Of a stretch of 64,000 nt of DNA, positions 9,319-20,924 are shown piece after piece. Where the stretch lies: NCBI GenBank assembly GCA_027922465.2, contig BQMF02000646.1:62001-126000 (forward strand). Direction: 5' to 3'. The position numbers were made by a program, and so were the translations under genes. Within the stretch, counting starts at the first letter, position 1, and the number at the start of each line of letters is the position of its first letter. Origin of the DNA: Turritopsis dohrnii (lineage: Eukaryota > Cnidaria > Hydrozoa > Anthoathecata > Oceaniidae). Below the pieces are notes generated by a model. That model made no database searches, had not been told where the DNA came from, and saw only the letters and a list, made by a program, of their open reading frames with translations.

Positions 9319-11508
9319 GTAAGGATGTTTTTCAAATGTTTAGCCGCTACTAGTTCAAATTCTTCGTCATTTTCGTAGTCTGCAAAATGACACAAGAAAT
9401 CTGATCACACTATTATAAAACTCGATTTTTTCTGATCTGGAATGTTGTTGCTTGGTGGTAAATCAGTGTGTTAAGCCCCGAGACATGCTATGGGTTTAGT
9501 TACATTGTGAATAATACGCTAAGCTGAGCACTCAGATTTAGGAGGAATATTCATGGTCGGTGTATCAAACGGCCACATTGATTTTCTGTGGTTGCATCGT
9601 CTAAAAGAATTTGAAAATTGAATGACTTTTTAAAATTCAATTTTCAATTTTCAATTTTTACAATTGCCGAAATTTGAAAATTGAAATTAAATTGAAAATC
9701 AATTCTGATTATTAGAACTTTTTTGTTCACTTCTAAAATTTTGATTCAAAAAATAAATTTTCAAAAATTCTATTTGCCTAAAATAAAATATTGGTTTTAG
9801 CATTTACTCTGAATATTTCCAGGACCAGTTAAGGTATCAACCTATTTACTAGTGTCCTGGCCATTTGCTCCCAGTCCCTTGCGTACACATGCTACAGATC
9901 AAAATGGCGTCTACGCTGGACAGGCTTGGTTCAAGAGAAGAGATAATGGACTTATTAAAAGGAAGATCTTCTGAGGAAGTGTCACTTATTCTGCAAGACA
10001 AATATCCAGGGTTGTCAGGGTTGTCAGGAAGGTCATTAAGGCGTTATTGCAAGAAAGTTGATATAAAAATACGAAGTGGAATATCTCAAGCAATCTTGAA
10101 GAAATGAATTTATAAAGCCATTTGTGAACAATCCCAATTACAATCAACGTTTAATAGATATTCGTATGACTTTACTTGCCATAACTTTACTCTACAACCC
10201 AACCCAGGTCAATACGCTTCATATAATCAGTACCTAAGTGATTATTTTGATCTACAATCATTCTTTCAACCGTTTTACTAATAAGATTTCCTCAACTTTT
10301 ACAAACATTACCTCCACCCCAGGACATTTTGTCTTTCTCATGTAAATAATTAAATGAAAGCTGATTATAAAAACTATCGAGCAAGAAGTTCGCTTTGTTA
10401 ATGTACTCCGTGATAACTGTAAATAAAAGTCATAAACGTCATAAAATTATGAATTTTATCGAAAGTAAATGTAATGAACAGAACATAAATCGGGTAGTCG
10501 AAACCACTTCAGAGAGGAAACTGGATTTTGTGACAAATGTTAGAGAAGTATTGAAGGCAGATACCACGCACGCTCGATCTTGTCCCTTCTTTTACAGGCT
10601 TCCATTATATTCCGATCGGATCTCTTATAGAAATGGTCTGGGTATGAATTTGGCTGATAGTCTGTACTTTATTGATGATGAAATTTCTTTTCTCAGTTAT
10701 GGATCAAAACTGAAAATGAAAATTGAAAATTGAAAGTACAGTTGTTATTTTAATTTTCAAAATCTGACACCTCTGACATAATTTTCAAAATGTGTCAATT
10801 TATGTAAATGTTTCTTTTATTTTCGAGACACAATTATAGGAAATTCAAAAAATGAAGGCAATTTCCATATATATAATGAGATATTTTGATATTTTTATGT
10901 GAATATTGATATGGCCGCTTTATACACCCATCTTTACTGCTGCCACGAAAGAGTAAAATTATTATTACAGCGTGGAAAGCAAACCTCTTTTCTCTCTTTA
11001 AATAAAATACTTATTGTAATTACATGGTCGATTGAAATTTAATTGACTTTTGCGGGAAATTATTCACAAATTTCCCGCCGATTTGAAATTTCCCGCCAAA
11101 TTGAATAGAACGTTCGAAAAGCTGAAATCGCCAACTATTTTCGAATTCTCTGATGAGTTCACAAAAGAAATTGACAGTTTGATTAATTTTTCGCAACAAA
11201 CATTCATAAAAAATAATGTTTTGAAAATAAAATACAAGTTTTACTTCTTCGAGTTTAACCAAAGTAGAATGAGAGTGATTTGCATTTTCCATGTGATTAA
11301 CAAGTAATTATTGGGAAAATTTGGGATTAATTTCCCTCGATTGCTTTTCAAATTTTTGAAAAACAACCTCGGAAAATTAATCCCAAATTTCCCTCAAAGC
11401 CATGTAATTAGTACTACTAAACACACTGAGATTTTGGGATTTCTGCTAATAAGGTATTTAGGGATATCAAAACCGTTGCGTAGTGCATACAGGCGTTTTG
11501 TTTTTCAG
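9319..11508 (+). other. Intron 1 of the PAN/PA14 gene
   Basis: Starts GTAAGG and ends TTTTTCAG. It holds a low-complexity TTGAAAATTGAA block (about 9605-9690, echoed at 10715-10735) and a short open frame described separately at 9904. Nothing else can be supported. Confidence 0.7.
9904..10107 (+). CDS. Small helix-turn-helix-like ORF (67 aa), uncertain
   Basis: ATG in an AAAATGGCG context opens a 67-residue frame with a compact helical pattern (LGSREEIMDLLKGRS, then a Leu/Ser/Gly stretch and SLRRYCKKV). It resembles the N-terminal DNA-binding segment of transposase or integrase-like proteins common in cnidarian repeats, but I cannot name a family from sequence alone. It lies inside intron 1 of the PAN/PA14 gene on the same strand and stops before any catalytic domain. 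Most likely it is a fragment of a mobile element; a cryptic exon is less likely. Confidence 0.35.
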   Translation: MASTLDRLGSREEIMDLLKGRSSEEVSLILQDKYPGLSGLSGRSLRRYCKKVDIKIRSGISQAILKK

Positions 11509-11596
11509 ATTGGTCCGTTTTGTGAAAAAGCTCAACCATGTCCATCTACTGATTTCTGTTATGATACGTGCGAAGCAAACAACTATGTTTGTTATG
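11509..11596 (+). CDS. PAN/PA14 protein, exon 2 (Cys-rich EGF-like module)
   Basis: An 88-bp exon between a pyrimidine-rich acceptor (TTTTTCAG) and a strong donor (TATG|GTAAGA). It enters in phase 0, matching exon 1, and leaves in phase 1, matching exon 3. It encodes about 29 residues starting IGPFCEKAQPC with five Cys spaced like half of an EGF-type module. The fit of PAN end, GPFC start and phases on both sides is the main evidence. The module links the PAN domain to the PA14 domain. Confidence 0.75.
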
Positions 11597-13440
11597 GTAA
11601 GAAAATATTCCTAAGCTGATCAGTATTTATTGATTTATTTATATTTAACTGTGATTGCTTGTTTATATTTATATTTATTTATATTTATTTATATTTAACA
11701 CGGATTTATTCTATCACTGATATTTGGACTTCTCAGTTACGCCATTTCCTTAGATATTGTTTTACGTAACAAACAAAATGGCGGCCTGACTGAACTGAGT
11801 CTCATCAAGCGCATTTGTCAGAAAAGGATAGATTGGCATAAATAATTGACAATTCACATATTCTTTTTTCGGCATGAATTTCTGCAAACATGTATAATGC
11901 ATGAATAATTAATAAGTCTATTAAAAGAGATTATAGTTCTTGTAAACATGCTGAATAGGTTCTGTAAACAAATTGCAATAAACATGAATTGAAATACCAC
12001 TAAATTTAAAATATTGTACCAAATAATAAATTTTTACAGCATTTATATTTTTACGGTAGCAGCGATAGCGAATACCGTATTAAAACACCCGCGGACTCCT
12101 ACTACTACTACTCCTCCTCCTCCTACTCCGGCCGAAATGGCAATTAGTCTGCGATTTAGAGTCTGCAAGACTCTGCTAATAACGCAATGTAAATTCTAAT
12201 GAAGGAACGCAGCCTTCGAAAGAGGTTTCACATATCAAGCATTTAAAAGGACGTTTTCTTTGATGTTATATGAAATAATTCATGAAAGAATGAATATTAA
12301 TAAAATAGATCTGCATAAAAATGGAAGTTTTAGCTATTTATGCTAACTGAAAATACATTGATACTTAAAATTTGGTTATATATACTTTTTCTTGTTAGTA
12401 AAGCCTATCAGTTCAAAACTTCTTATTACCTCGTTTGTTAGCTACAACACTGTTTTGTGTATTAAGAAGACTTTCGAAGATCTAGTTCAAAAAGGCAGTT
12501 ATTTGTTCGAATTCATTTTTGGTTTCATGAAATTATAATTAAAAACAAATTTTTTTTTTCGAAACGCGTGGTTTTTTTCTACACATGGTCTTACAAAAAA
12601 TTTTCTTATAAAAATATATACAGCTCACGCATGTATAATTCTTTTGTCTTTAATAAATTAATTTCTGGTGGCTTATGATTAGACCCTTTTTACACTAACT
12701 TATCATTTTAACATATTATCGTTTATGCCTGTTTTCCACCAGTGAGATATAAAAAACACAACCCTCAAAACTTTTCATAACTTTAAGTACAATATTGCTG
12801 CTACCGTTTTGCGCCATCTGGCTCTTGTTATTTTAAAAAACTCTATGAAAGCTTTATCTTTTTATGAAATCAAAAAAAAATTGATATTTTTTTCGATTAT
12901 AGGGGTGATGACTATCCCTAAATTCTTTTAATCTATTTTTCTTTTGGCATGAATTTCTCCAAACATCAAACCATGACGTCACTTATAATGGCCTGATTGA
13001 ATCAGTAATGAATTGATTCAAAAATGAACCGCAGCCAGCAAAAATTAAATAAAAAGTATATTAACTAGAGCTTCATCTTTGAGCATTTGACAAATGTACA
13101 AGAATGACCTGAATACTTAAACTTTAATTGTTTTAGTAGTAGTATATTGTGTTTTCGCCTTTCGTGATTATTTACAACATAGTCGTAAAAGATCACGAGA
13201 TAAGGTTAAACAAATAACACCTGGATGATATAATAATAAACATCGATCCCATTAAAGCACTGTCCTTCATCATGTTTTTTCGTTGTCAGTTGAAAGTGTT
13301 TGTTGTAATTTTGGGAAAGTTCTTTTTAGAAAAAACATCATATGACAGATCAGCATCTGCTGTTTGTCACTATGGTATCCTTTCTCTTAATTGCATTTCT
13401 AAATTCTGAAACGTTCTCATCAGTGAAAAGTCTGATAAAC

Positions 13441-13597
13441 CATGGCATCGTAGTATAATGGTTATCACTCTCGTAATTCATGCGAGGGTGAACCCTGACC
13501 CGTGGCTCCTCCTGGAAAGCAACAGCACCTGAGTGAGGCTAGCCACGTAAAACAATACCAAATAAATAGATAAATAAATAAATAAATAAATAAATTT
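13441..13597 (+). mobile_element. tRNA-derived SINE (tRNA-Glu-like head)
   Basis: The head has an A-box-like TAGTATAATGG and an anticodon-arm-like hairpin (CTCGT / GCGAG) with a 7-nt loop whose centre reads TTC, a Glu anticodon. The T-arm is not intact: GGTGAACCCTGACCC only loosely resembles a B box. A body of about 50 bp and an AAAT-repeat tail (about 13553-13597) follow. These features indicate a SINE, not a working tRNA. The tail resembles that of the LINE fragment ending near 32750, a possible mobilising partner. Confidence 0.65.
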
Positions 13598-13859
13598 CAA
13601 TTTTATCAGGGTAATTTGTGGTGTCTATGATCAACAATGATCGGTAAGATCTTTCTTGATCATTGCTGAGAGAATGCTTTGATTAATGAAGGAATTGGTA
13701 GATATGAACTAGACATATTTTGTTTATACTAATTATTGTTCCACAGTGAACTATTAACATGATACACTTGCTCAACATGAACGTTTAAACGATTCTTTTA
13801 GCCGAGTAATCAAGACTATTGATATTAAAGTCTCTCAAGAAAAACATCTTTTTATTCGA

Positions 13860-14010
13860 ATCGCGGATACGCGAGGTGTTTGGAATGCAAACCGATCGTC
13901 GTCGTCGTGAAGCCAAAAAATGTATACTTCGTGCATACGTTTACATGAAATCAACACATGAAGCGAAAAATACCGTGCACGTCTTCGAGGTGCCAGCGCA
14001 GTAACCCACT
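13860..14010 (-). repeat. Third copy of the inverted-repeat family end
   Basis: About 100 bp around 13920-14010 matches the reverse complement of 7680-7790 (shared words such as GAAGCGAAAAAT and CCAGCGCAGTAACCC). The 61-codon frame here is repeat sequence, not a gene. Confidence 0.55.
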
Positions 14011-14495
14011 TTAGATTTCAAAGTTTCTTGGATTTAAAAGAAATTAAAGATGAAAAGGATCGTAAAGAAGTTCTCAATATTTTGTGAACAGAGTGAAAGA
14101 GATAAGCTTTTGTTATATATTTCCCCATAGGGCGAAATATATGTTAAAACCGGCATTTTCCTTCTTCATCATCTTCTCCGTTCACTTTTATAGTCGCGGT
14201 TCGGTATTGAATTTTCGCCTAGCCAAAGTAGATAAGAACAGAGGCTAGCCTACAGCACGCCATTTTTTTCAGTCAGTGCAGAGCAGATGAACAGTGGAAG
14301 ATTTTTGTTTTTTTTCTGCTAGCTTTTAAAATGATTCAATAATAGATGAAACGTTAAATGATGGAAATGGATCGTTTTAGTTCAGTGTTGTCTTAAAAAG
14401 CTTTGTAAAAACTTTTGAATGAACGTGTAAAAACCAGAAAAAATTGATGTAATGATGATGATGTTTTGTTTTTGTTGACAACAAACAATGTTATG

Positions 14496-14955
14496 GTGAC
14501 TGGTTATTAAATGCTTGGAGCAGTAAACCATTGAAGCTGTGATTTCAGTGAAAGGGTGAAAATTCACTATTAAAAGACATGCTGAAGATTTATTTTTATG
14601 TTGCATCCTGGATGATAAATGTGGCCCAAACTGAACAACACTGAAAGCACATGATGTATACAGCCATTAAAGGAAATCCTTTTTATATGGAGCACATCCA
14701 GTTCAATCAGTTTCTTTGATTCATAGATTACATTACAAAAACTGCAAGTACAAATGTGACTGGTTATTAAATGCTTGGAACAGTAAACCATTGAAGCTGT
14801 GGTTTCAGTGCAAAGGTGAAAATTCATTATCAATAGCCAGGCTGAAGATTTATTTTAATTTTACATCCTGATATAATGTAGCCCAACTGAACTGAAAGCA
14901 CGATGCACCAGCCACAATAAAGGAAACCCTTTTCATGTGGAGAACAACCAGTGTG
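14496..14955. repeat. Diverged tandem duplication, 260-bp period
   Basis: Blocks starting at 14496 and 14756 share GTGACTGGTTATTAAATGC, CAGTAAACCATTGAAGCTG and further matches over about 200 bp, with substitutions and small gaps. The duplication is older than the 209-bp array upstream of the gene. No coding potential is seen. Confidence 0.8.
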
Positions 14956-15557
14956 TTAATTCAAAAAGTACATACAAGAGCAGCAAGTAATAAGAAGCAA
15001 AATAAGAAGTCAGAAACTAATTGCGTATAATATTTTAAAACACAGGATTGAGACACATAATAACTTGACAGAATCTGGTCGAGTGTGCTTCCTTGGATAG
15101 TCATTTAATCCAACAACAGAAACGTAGTTTGCTATGGATGAATTCCATGGTCACGTATACTGTTTTGATACTGTATATATCGTATATTTTATTTTGCAAA
15201 ATTTAATATACTGTCAATTTTCCTGTACGAACAACGAACGTAAATCAAAACACAATACAAATGACAGTCTGTAAATTAAATCAAGCTGGAACACGAACTT
15301 CTACTTTGAGCTATGTATAGAGTGATTTGATTTGGTTATGGATATGTATTTTCACTACCAAAGTTTTTTTTTCCATTTGGGATTTATATGGTCATTTTTA
15401 GCACAAAATAAACAATGAGGTGAACATATTTTTTTGAAGAGAGATGTTTATTCTGAATATATATATATATACTTGAACTATTCTGTCCTAATTTGAAATG
15501 TTACACGTAATATTTGTTACTCAGAGATTTTGATTGCTTTTGATAGTTATTTGTTTA

Positions 15558-16016
15558 CCGTATTCTCTGTAATAAGTGCGGCGCTTACAATTTTTTTTTG
15601 GAAATTAGGGGAGGGGGGGGGGGGGGGGGGGGGGCACTTATTAGAGAGGGGTGCTAATTGGAGAGGGGCGCTTATAAAAACATTTTGAAATGGTCATGCT
15701 AGCTGTGAACGAGGCATTGCAATTGTAACAACTGCATAATATTTTCATGGCAACGAAATAAGATTTTTTACTTATAACTTAAATTTAGACATTTAGTCTT
15801 CTGTTTCTAATACAGAATTTTCGCTTTTTGTTCAAAGTTCTACCGGGCGCTTATAAATTTCTGAGTCTAGTCTAATTTCTGTCTAGTCACTCTACAAGCG
15901 CCCGGGAGAGGGGCGCTTATAAAAATATTTTTGACTAGAAGGGATGCTTATTAGAGAGGGGGGGGGGGGGGGGGGGGGCACTTACTGGAGAGGGGCGCTA
16001 GTTAGAGAGAATACGG
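15558..16016. mobile_element. MITE with CCGTATTCTCT ends and poly-G tracts
   Basis: Terminal inverted repeats CCGTATTCTCT ... AGAGAATACGG bound about 460 bp. The interior is built from repeats of GGGGCGCTTATAAAAA-type modules and two long G runs (about 15606-15634 and 15957-15978). A related element lies at about 48586-49023. TA flanks the left end; the right flank is less clear. No protein is encoded. Confidence 0.65.
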
Positions 16017-16737
16017 CATATATGTCTACCCAAAAGTATACCGTGGTATCAAAATTAAGTTTAGCAATTTTATTTTCTTCTTTTGTACAGAAAACCTGTA
16101 TACAAATTTGATTGTATAATGTTTGTAAGATAGTTTTGTCCGAGTTACAAAAGGCAAGTGTTCTGTTATTTTATGGTATAAAGGATAGGAATAAAGGATA
16201 GGTATAAAGGATAGGAAACTTGTCAAGCTTCTGCAACAGTAAAGATCATACATGATGAAATTGTCTTACACATTGATGGAGTTGTTGATATGCAGTTGTT
16301 TAAGGAGAAATATTAGTCGCATTGAGGTCATAATTTTTAGCTACGTGTCCATAGTAACTTCTCAGTCACTTTTTAACTCCACGGCAAAAAATTTTAAGAG
16401 AAACCTTATCATTTGACCGTGAACAACTTCATTTCATAATAAGTTCAAAGTAAGTTTTTCTGTGGTATTAAATTCAATCTGAGTATCAGGTTGATGGTAG
16501 TTATACTGTATCTATTTAATGATACATTTTTCTCATGGTTATCAATGTACACATAATAATTGATAAAATGTTTGCAACTTTGGGGAAATATATAGTCGCA
16601 TTTTTGCGAATCTTGTTATATTTTTATTCTTGCTTTTGTTTTCTTTTATAAATGTCTGAGTGTTTGTTTTGTACACGTGTGGGTTGTATTGCTTTTTAAG
16701 CCCTCCTGGATTAACACAGCTCAGCTCAATGTCCTTC

Positions 16738-17785
16738 TCAGCTCCAACATCGAGAATGCCTGTCTACTGCATCACTTATATTTGATGTTTCTCTAGCTAT
16801 TTAAATGAATTTGTATGCCATCATTTGATTTGGTTAGCCCGCAGTATAATTTATACTTTTTGTTTTAATTAACCTTTTATCGATGAAATTAGTTTTTAAC
16901 TTTTACTAATTACTACGAACAGCCTTCCTTCTCACCATGCACCATGGCAACTACAAATTCAAAACATTGCACAATCTGCATTTAACACATATTTCTGCTT
17001 TCAGTATATTCATGGTGCAGATTTGTGTAAGTTTCGATCATGTATTGTTCGTGATCGTTAACTTTTTATGTTTACAATGTAGGAATTAGGGAGATCTATA
17101 CATACATATATCAAATGTTTAAAGCATATGATTTACGTAATTCATAATCACTCTTATATCTGAAAGATCAGAATTAATATTATTTTAATATTAATATTAT
17201 TCGTCCCCAAAGAAATAATGTTTTAGGTCTTTCAGATGAATTTTACGTCATTATATACATTACACCATTAGTTCATATGTATACAAAGTTTCACAATGCC
17301 GTGGAGTGTATATGATATTAGATTAATGTCATAAATAATTCAATCTTTTTTCGAATTTTGTATAAAGAGTTTTGATATAATACTGGTCTTGAATATATCA
17401 ATTCAGGTCAAGAATGTTTGTAAATACAAAACATGGTGCATGCCATATTGTCAAATAACTCGTAACTTATACCTTAATATCTTATAATCAAACTAAATCA
17501 CAAATGTCTGATTTCAGTTATGTTGATTTCGGTATGGGTGCATTTTGCATCATCAAATCTATGTTTTCCTTTTCGCGGTTGTAATTTTGGAAGTTTGTCA
17601 GGAAGATTGGCAGCATATATCGAATTCAGAAATTCAGAATGTTCAGAGTAACATTAGAATAAGTTACGTGCATACGCATCATCCTTTAATATTATTTTTT
17701 TATGTTGATCTTCAAGTCTTCCTTAACGCGATTTGTAAATATGCAAAGCATTTCTTGTTTTCTTTTGCTGTTAGATTGAAAATTG
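16738..17785 (-). repeat. Inverted-repeat arm B, partner of 5960-7680
   Basis: Reverse-complement match to arm A in two blocks, with high but imperfect identity, for example around GATGCAAAATGCACCCATACC. It lies in intron 2. Arms A and B face each other across 9 kb that includes exons 1 and 2. Confidence 0.7.
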
Positions 17786-18476
17786 CTGACATGTGATTAT
17801 TTTTGAACGGGATCATGTTTCCATTTGGTGGCCTATAACAGGCTACCATGATGCTGTTCTTTTGTTTGTTTGTTTGTTTGTTTGTTTAGAATTTCTATAC
17901 GTAACACTTTGAGATTTTCATTAGACGTGCAAAGTTCTGTTCCCTGCTTAAAAGTGAATTCTTTTTTGATAAAAACAAATAGCCATGCTAAACGTTTATT
18001 ATTTCTTTTTTGATGGATTACAGTGGCGATGTTGACAAGTCGATAACTCGAGAAGGAGTCCGTTTTGACCCTTCCTACGCCATGACTGAGTTCTTTCAAT
18101 GTAACAGTCTATAGTCCCTACTATACAGACAATTTTTTCATTTTTTTCAAATTTCTTGAATTCCACTGAAGGGGTGGTCGACCTCGCTTCCAGCTTTTGA
18201 TTAACTGTGATAAAAACATACTTCGATAAAAAAGCATACTGTGATAAAAACATATTTATCACCGGTTCGAACCATATACTTGATATTCAAGCAACTTATT
18301 TCTGAATCCCGTAATGGGTTCTAGTAAGGGTAATTAGTTATACTCTAATTTATACTCTCGTGAGAGACTACCATTTCATTGCAGGCAATATACGCTGAGG
18401 CATTAGGGGAAATACTAGCTTTCAAGTATTAACTTTCGCTACTAAATTTAATAAAATATGAAACGCTCTTTACTAG

Positions 18477-18780
18477 GTCTTGCAAGGAGCCGTGTATTCA
18501 CATACGTTGATGGTAATGGAAACGTAAACAAACTGGCTGAAGATCCGCGATATCCAGATAATCCAACTTCTGAAGAGTATCTGTCAAAGATATTTCATGA
18601 GCGAGATGGAACAGGGTACGGTTTGTTGCTGCAATCATATTTCGTACCCCTTGAAAGTGGAGAATATATTTTCTACGCATCATCAAGCATCGGCTGTCAA
18701 TTAAGATTTGGAAATTCATTTTCTGATAACAGTGTCATCGCAAATCCTACTACATACTCTGCAAAGTATCAATGGAAAAA
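18477..18780 (+). CDS. PAN/PA14 protein, exon 3 (PA14, first part)
   Basis: 304-bp exon, acceptor CTTTACTAG and donor AAAA|GTAAGT, phase 1 in and phase 2 out, matching its neighbours. It encodes the front of a PA14-like beta-barrel: the pattern RYPDNPTSEEYL, a GTGYGLLLQSYFVPLESGEY strand pair, then FYASSSIGCQLRFG, where PA14 domains usually carry a SDDG-like motif. PA14 domains bind carbohydrates in adhesins and glycosidases. The SDDG acid pair is replaced here by SSIG, so sugar binding through calcium may be lost or changed. Confidence 0.78.
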
Positions 18781-19193
18781 GTAAGTTTTTAAGTTAATGA
18801 TTTACTTTTTTTTCATACATTCATACACACTTTGTTGTTCTGCACAAATGTCTATTGATATGGGTTCTTTTTAAGGCGACACTAAATTGTGATTGAGCGT
18901 TAATGATGTTTCGCTCTATACTAACTTCAACAGAAAATGAATCTCATATAGCTCATCCTAATATGCGACTTGGAATTTTCAGCAAGAATTAAATGAGTTT
19001 TGGCAACACACTTGTTGTAGAAGTCTTAATAAGTACCACCAACCCTTTGCTTGCCAGCAGAGTGGACTGATTGCAAGAAAGCTTGATTAAAAACAGATTC
19101 GAGATTCATTCATAGTCTTCACACCTAAGTCCACCCAAGTCATCACATTAGATAGTGCCTATAACAATTCGTTTCAATGGTTTTGAATTTCAG

Positions 19194-19371
19194 GTCGACG
19201 TCACAAAAAGCATCTCCTCTTAACTTGGTTAAAGGCCATAAATACTATATCGAATTACGTGCAGTGTCACGAAAAACAGATGCTTCTATTCATAGCGAAG
19301 TTGGTGTGCAACTACCTGGGAAGACAAATATAGTGGTTGTAACATACGAATATCTACATCACTACCCATGA
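19194..19371 (+). CDS. PAN/PA14 protein, exon 4 (PA14 end, stop)
   Basis: Acceptor TTTCAG|G continues exon 3 in phase. The exon encodes the end of PA14, with the typical LVKGHKYYIELRAV strand and a VGVQLPG ending, then 13 residues to a TGA at 19369. No membrane segment or GPI signal is seen, so the predicted product is a small secreted protein. A further exon through an alternative donor cannot be excluded, because many PA14 proteins are longer. Confidence 0.7.
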
Positions 19372-19828
19372 TACAAGTGAAGAAACAGAAGAAACAGCAG
19401 AGTATCTACCGTTAACGTAAATTAAAAACAGCTTAAAAGAGAACTTCTACGCTAAGAAATTGGGGTAATTGAATTTTTTTTGAATGGAATAGCTTCATCC
19501 AGAAAAATAGATTGGCAAATTCTTGAACTTCTAATTGGATTGTACATTAGCGAATGACACCAGATTATAGAAATTAAGTCTTTCCGTAAACTGTATTAAA
19601 TTCACTCAAAAACGTTATGGGTCTGAGTGAATTCCAGCTTGAATGTTATACAAGAAATGACAGAAACCACTTTTCGGATCTTCGATTGAGCGTTTCCGTT
19701 ATTCAGTTGTCTTCTTAATACATCAAATTATTATGACAATGTAATGCTGTAACTACACTCATCAGGATTACTTCAAGCACTGATATAACTGTTATGTTCG
19801 CAATTAATCAAGGAAATAATGAAATCTA

Positions 19829-20237
19829 CCTTAAGGGGATTTATTTTTGCGTGGACTAATTTTTGCGAGCCACGGTTTGAGAGCGTTTTGCGTGTATTAA
19901 TTTTTGCGAGTCGGAGCTTCTCAAGGAAAATGTTTGGATTTATTTTTGCGAATGTGAACAAAGTGCAATGCGTGTATTTTGTAATATGGCTTAGAAATAG
20001 CAGCGAAAATCACCATTTCCATGCTTGCCACATTGCAAAACCAATGGGTGCTTGATAAGTACAAGGAAATAGTTAATATACGAAAGGTAAACAGAGCCAA
20101 AAAACGATTTTCTACGAATTTTTCGTGGATTTTCATCGTTCATGTCTGACGTTTTGCGTGGATTTATTTTTGCGAATTTGGCCAAAATTCTTAAAAGTCG
20201 CAATAATTAATCCACGCAAAATAAAAACCCCTTAAGG
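19829..20237. mobile_element. 409-bp MITE, CCTTAAGGGG ends
   Basis: Inverted ends CCTTAAGGGGATTTATTTT and its imperfect reverse complement bound repeats of TTTTTGCGTGG and ATTTTTGCGAG. TA flanks both sides (19827-19828 and 20238-20239), fitting Tc1/mariner-type insertion. A TTAA duplication just inside is an alternative reading that would suggest piggyBac-like transposition. Open frames within it are repeat modules, not genes. Confidence 0.75.
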
Positions 20238-20924
20238 TATTCACTTGTTGATCGTTGTAACGCTGGTCTATTTAACACCACCACCATATATTGTCATCAT
20301 TCAATTTTAAATAAACATCAAGCATTGGCTTTTTAATGTTATGCCATAACCACATTAACCACTAACCACATTAACCACATTAAGGGCTAGCTTATATTTT
20401 CAATGGATGTAAGGACAAATTTCAAGCTCGAATATTAATTTTTTTCCTACTCACTTGAAACTAAGATCCTAATTACAGGATATAGTAAATCTTTCGTAAA
20501 ACAAGAGAGTAATTGTCACGTCTACACAATCGAACACATACAACGTAACAATGACTATCGACACGAACATACGGAAGGTGAGAAGATATATATACATAAA
20601 ATATAATTATAAACACACTAAAATATGACAGAAAGTGCTTTTGGACGATTCTGAAAAAATGAAAAACTCTCAAATACGAAAAAATCATCTTTCGACTTTT
20701 TTTGTGCAAATGTTAATGAATATTAAAGACCTTTCAAAATTTAATCAAAATTGGGCCCGCATTGCAAAGTTAGTAACAAATTCTTACAAACATTGAATGA
20801 AATTGTTCATAACTTGGATTAGCTATGATGGTAGTACAAGGAGAAACTGTGGTACTATAAACTTTAGAATTTCAAAGATTTTACAACACAGTAGGATTAA
20901 ATAATAAGATACCGTGTGGGCCAC

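Larger units (their letters stand above)
11597..18476 (+). other. Intron 2 of the PAN/PA14 gene, repeat-filled
   Basis: A 6.9-kb intron with donor GTAAGA and acceptor CTTTACTAG. It contains a tRNA-derived SINE (13441-13597), a copy of the arm-B repeat end (13860-14010), a 260-bp duplication (14496-14955), a poly-G MITE (about 15558-16016), inverted-repeat arm B (16738-17785) and a GTTT microsatellite (about 17856-17887). The rest shows no supported feature. Confidence 0.65.

Noticed and set aside
10395..10733. 112-codon plus-strand gene
   Set aside because: No recognisable domain; its end runs into the GAAAATTGAAAATTG low-complexity block, so it is probably chance or repeat.
12014..12199. 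Small Thr/Pro-rich ORF
   Set aside because: It is a translation of an ACT/CCT microsatellite at about 12099-12127.
13441..13515. Functional tRNA-Glu gene
   Set aside because: A box and anticodon arm are present, but the T-arm and acceptor stem do not close, and a SINE body with AAAT tail follows.
13819..14004. 61-codon plus-strand ORF
   Set aside because: It overlaps a copy of the inverted-repeat family that also occurs at 7680-7790; it is repeat sequence.
19819..20203. Overlapping ORFs on both strands
   Set aside because: All lie inside the MITE at 19829-20237 and translate its TTTTTGCG modules.
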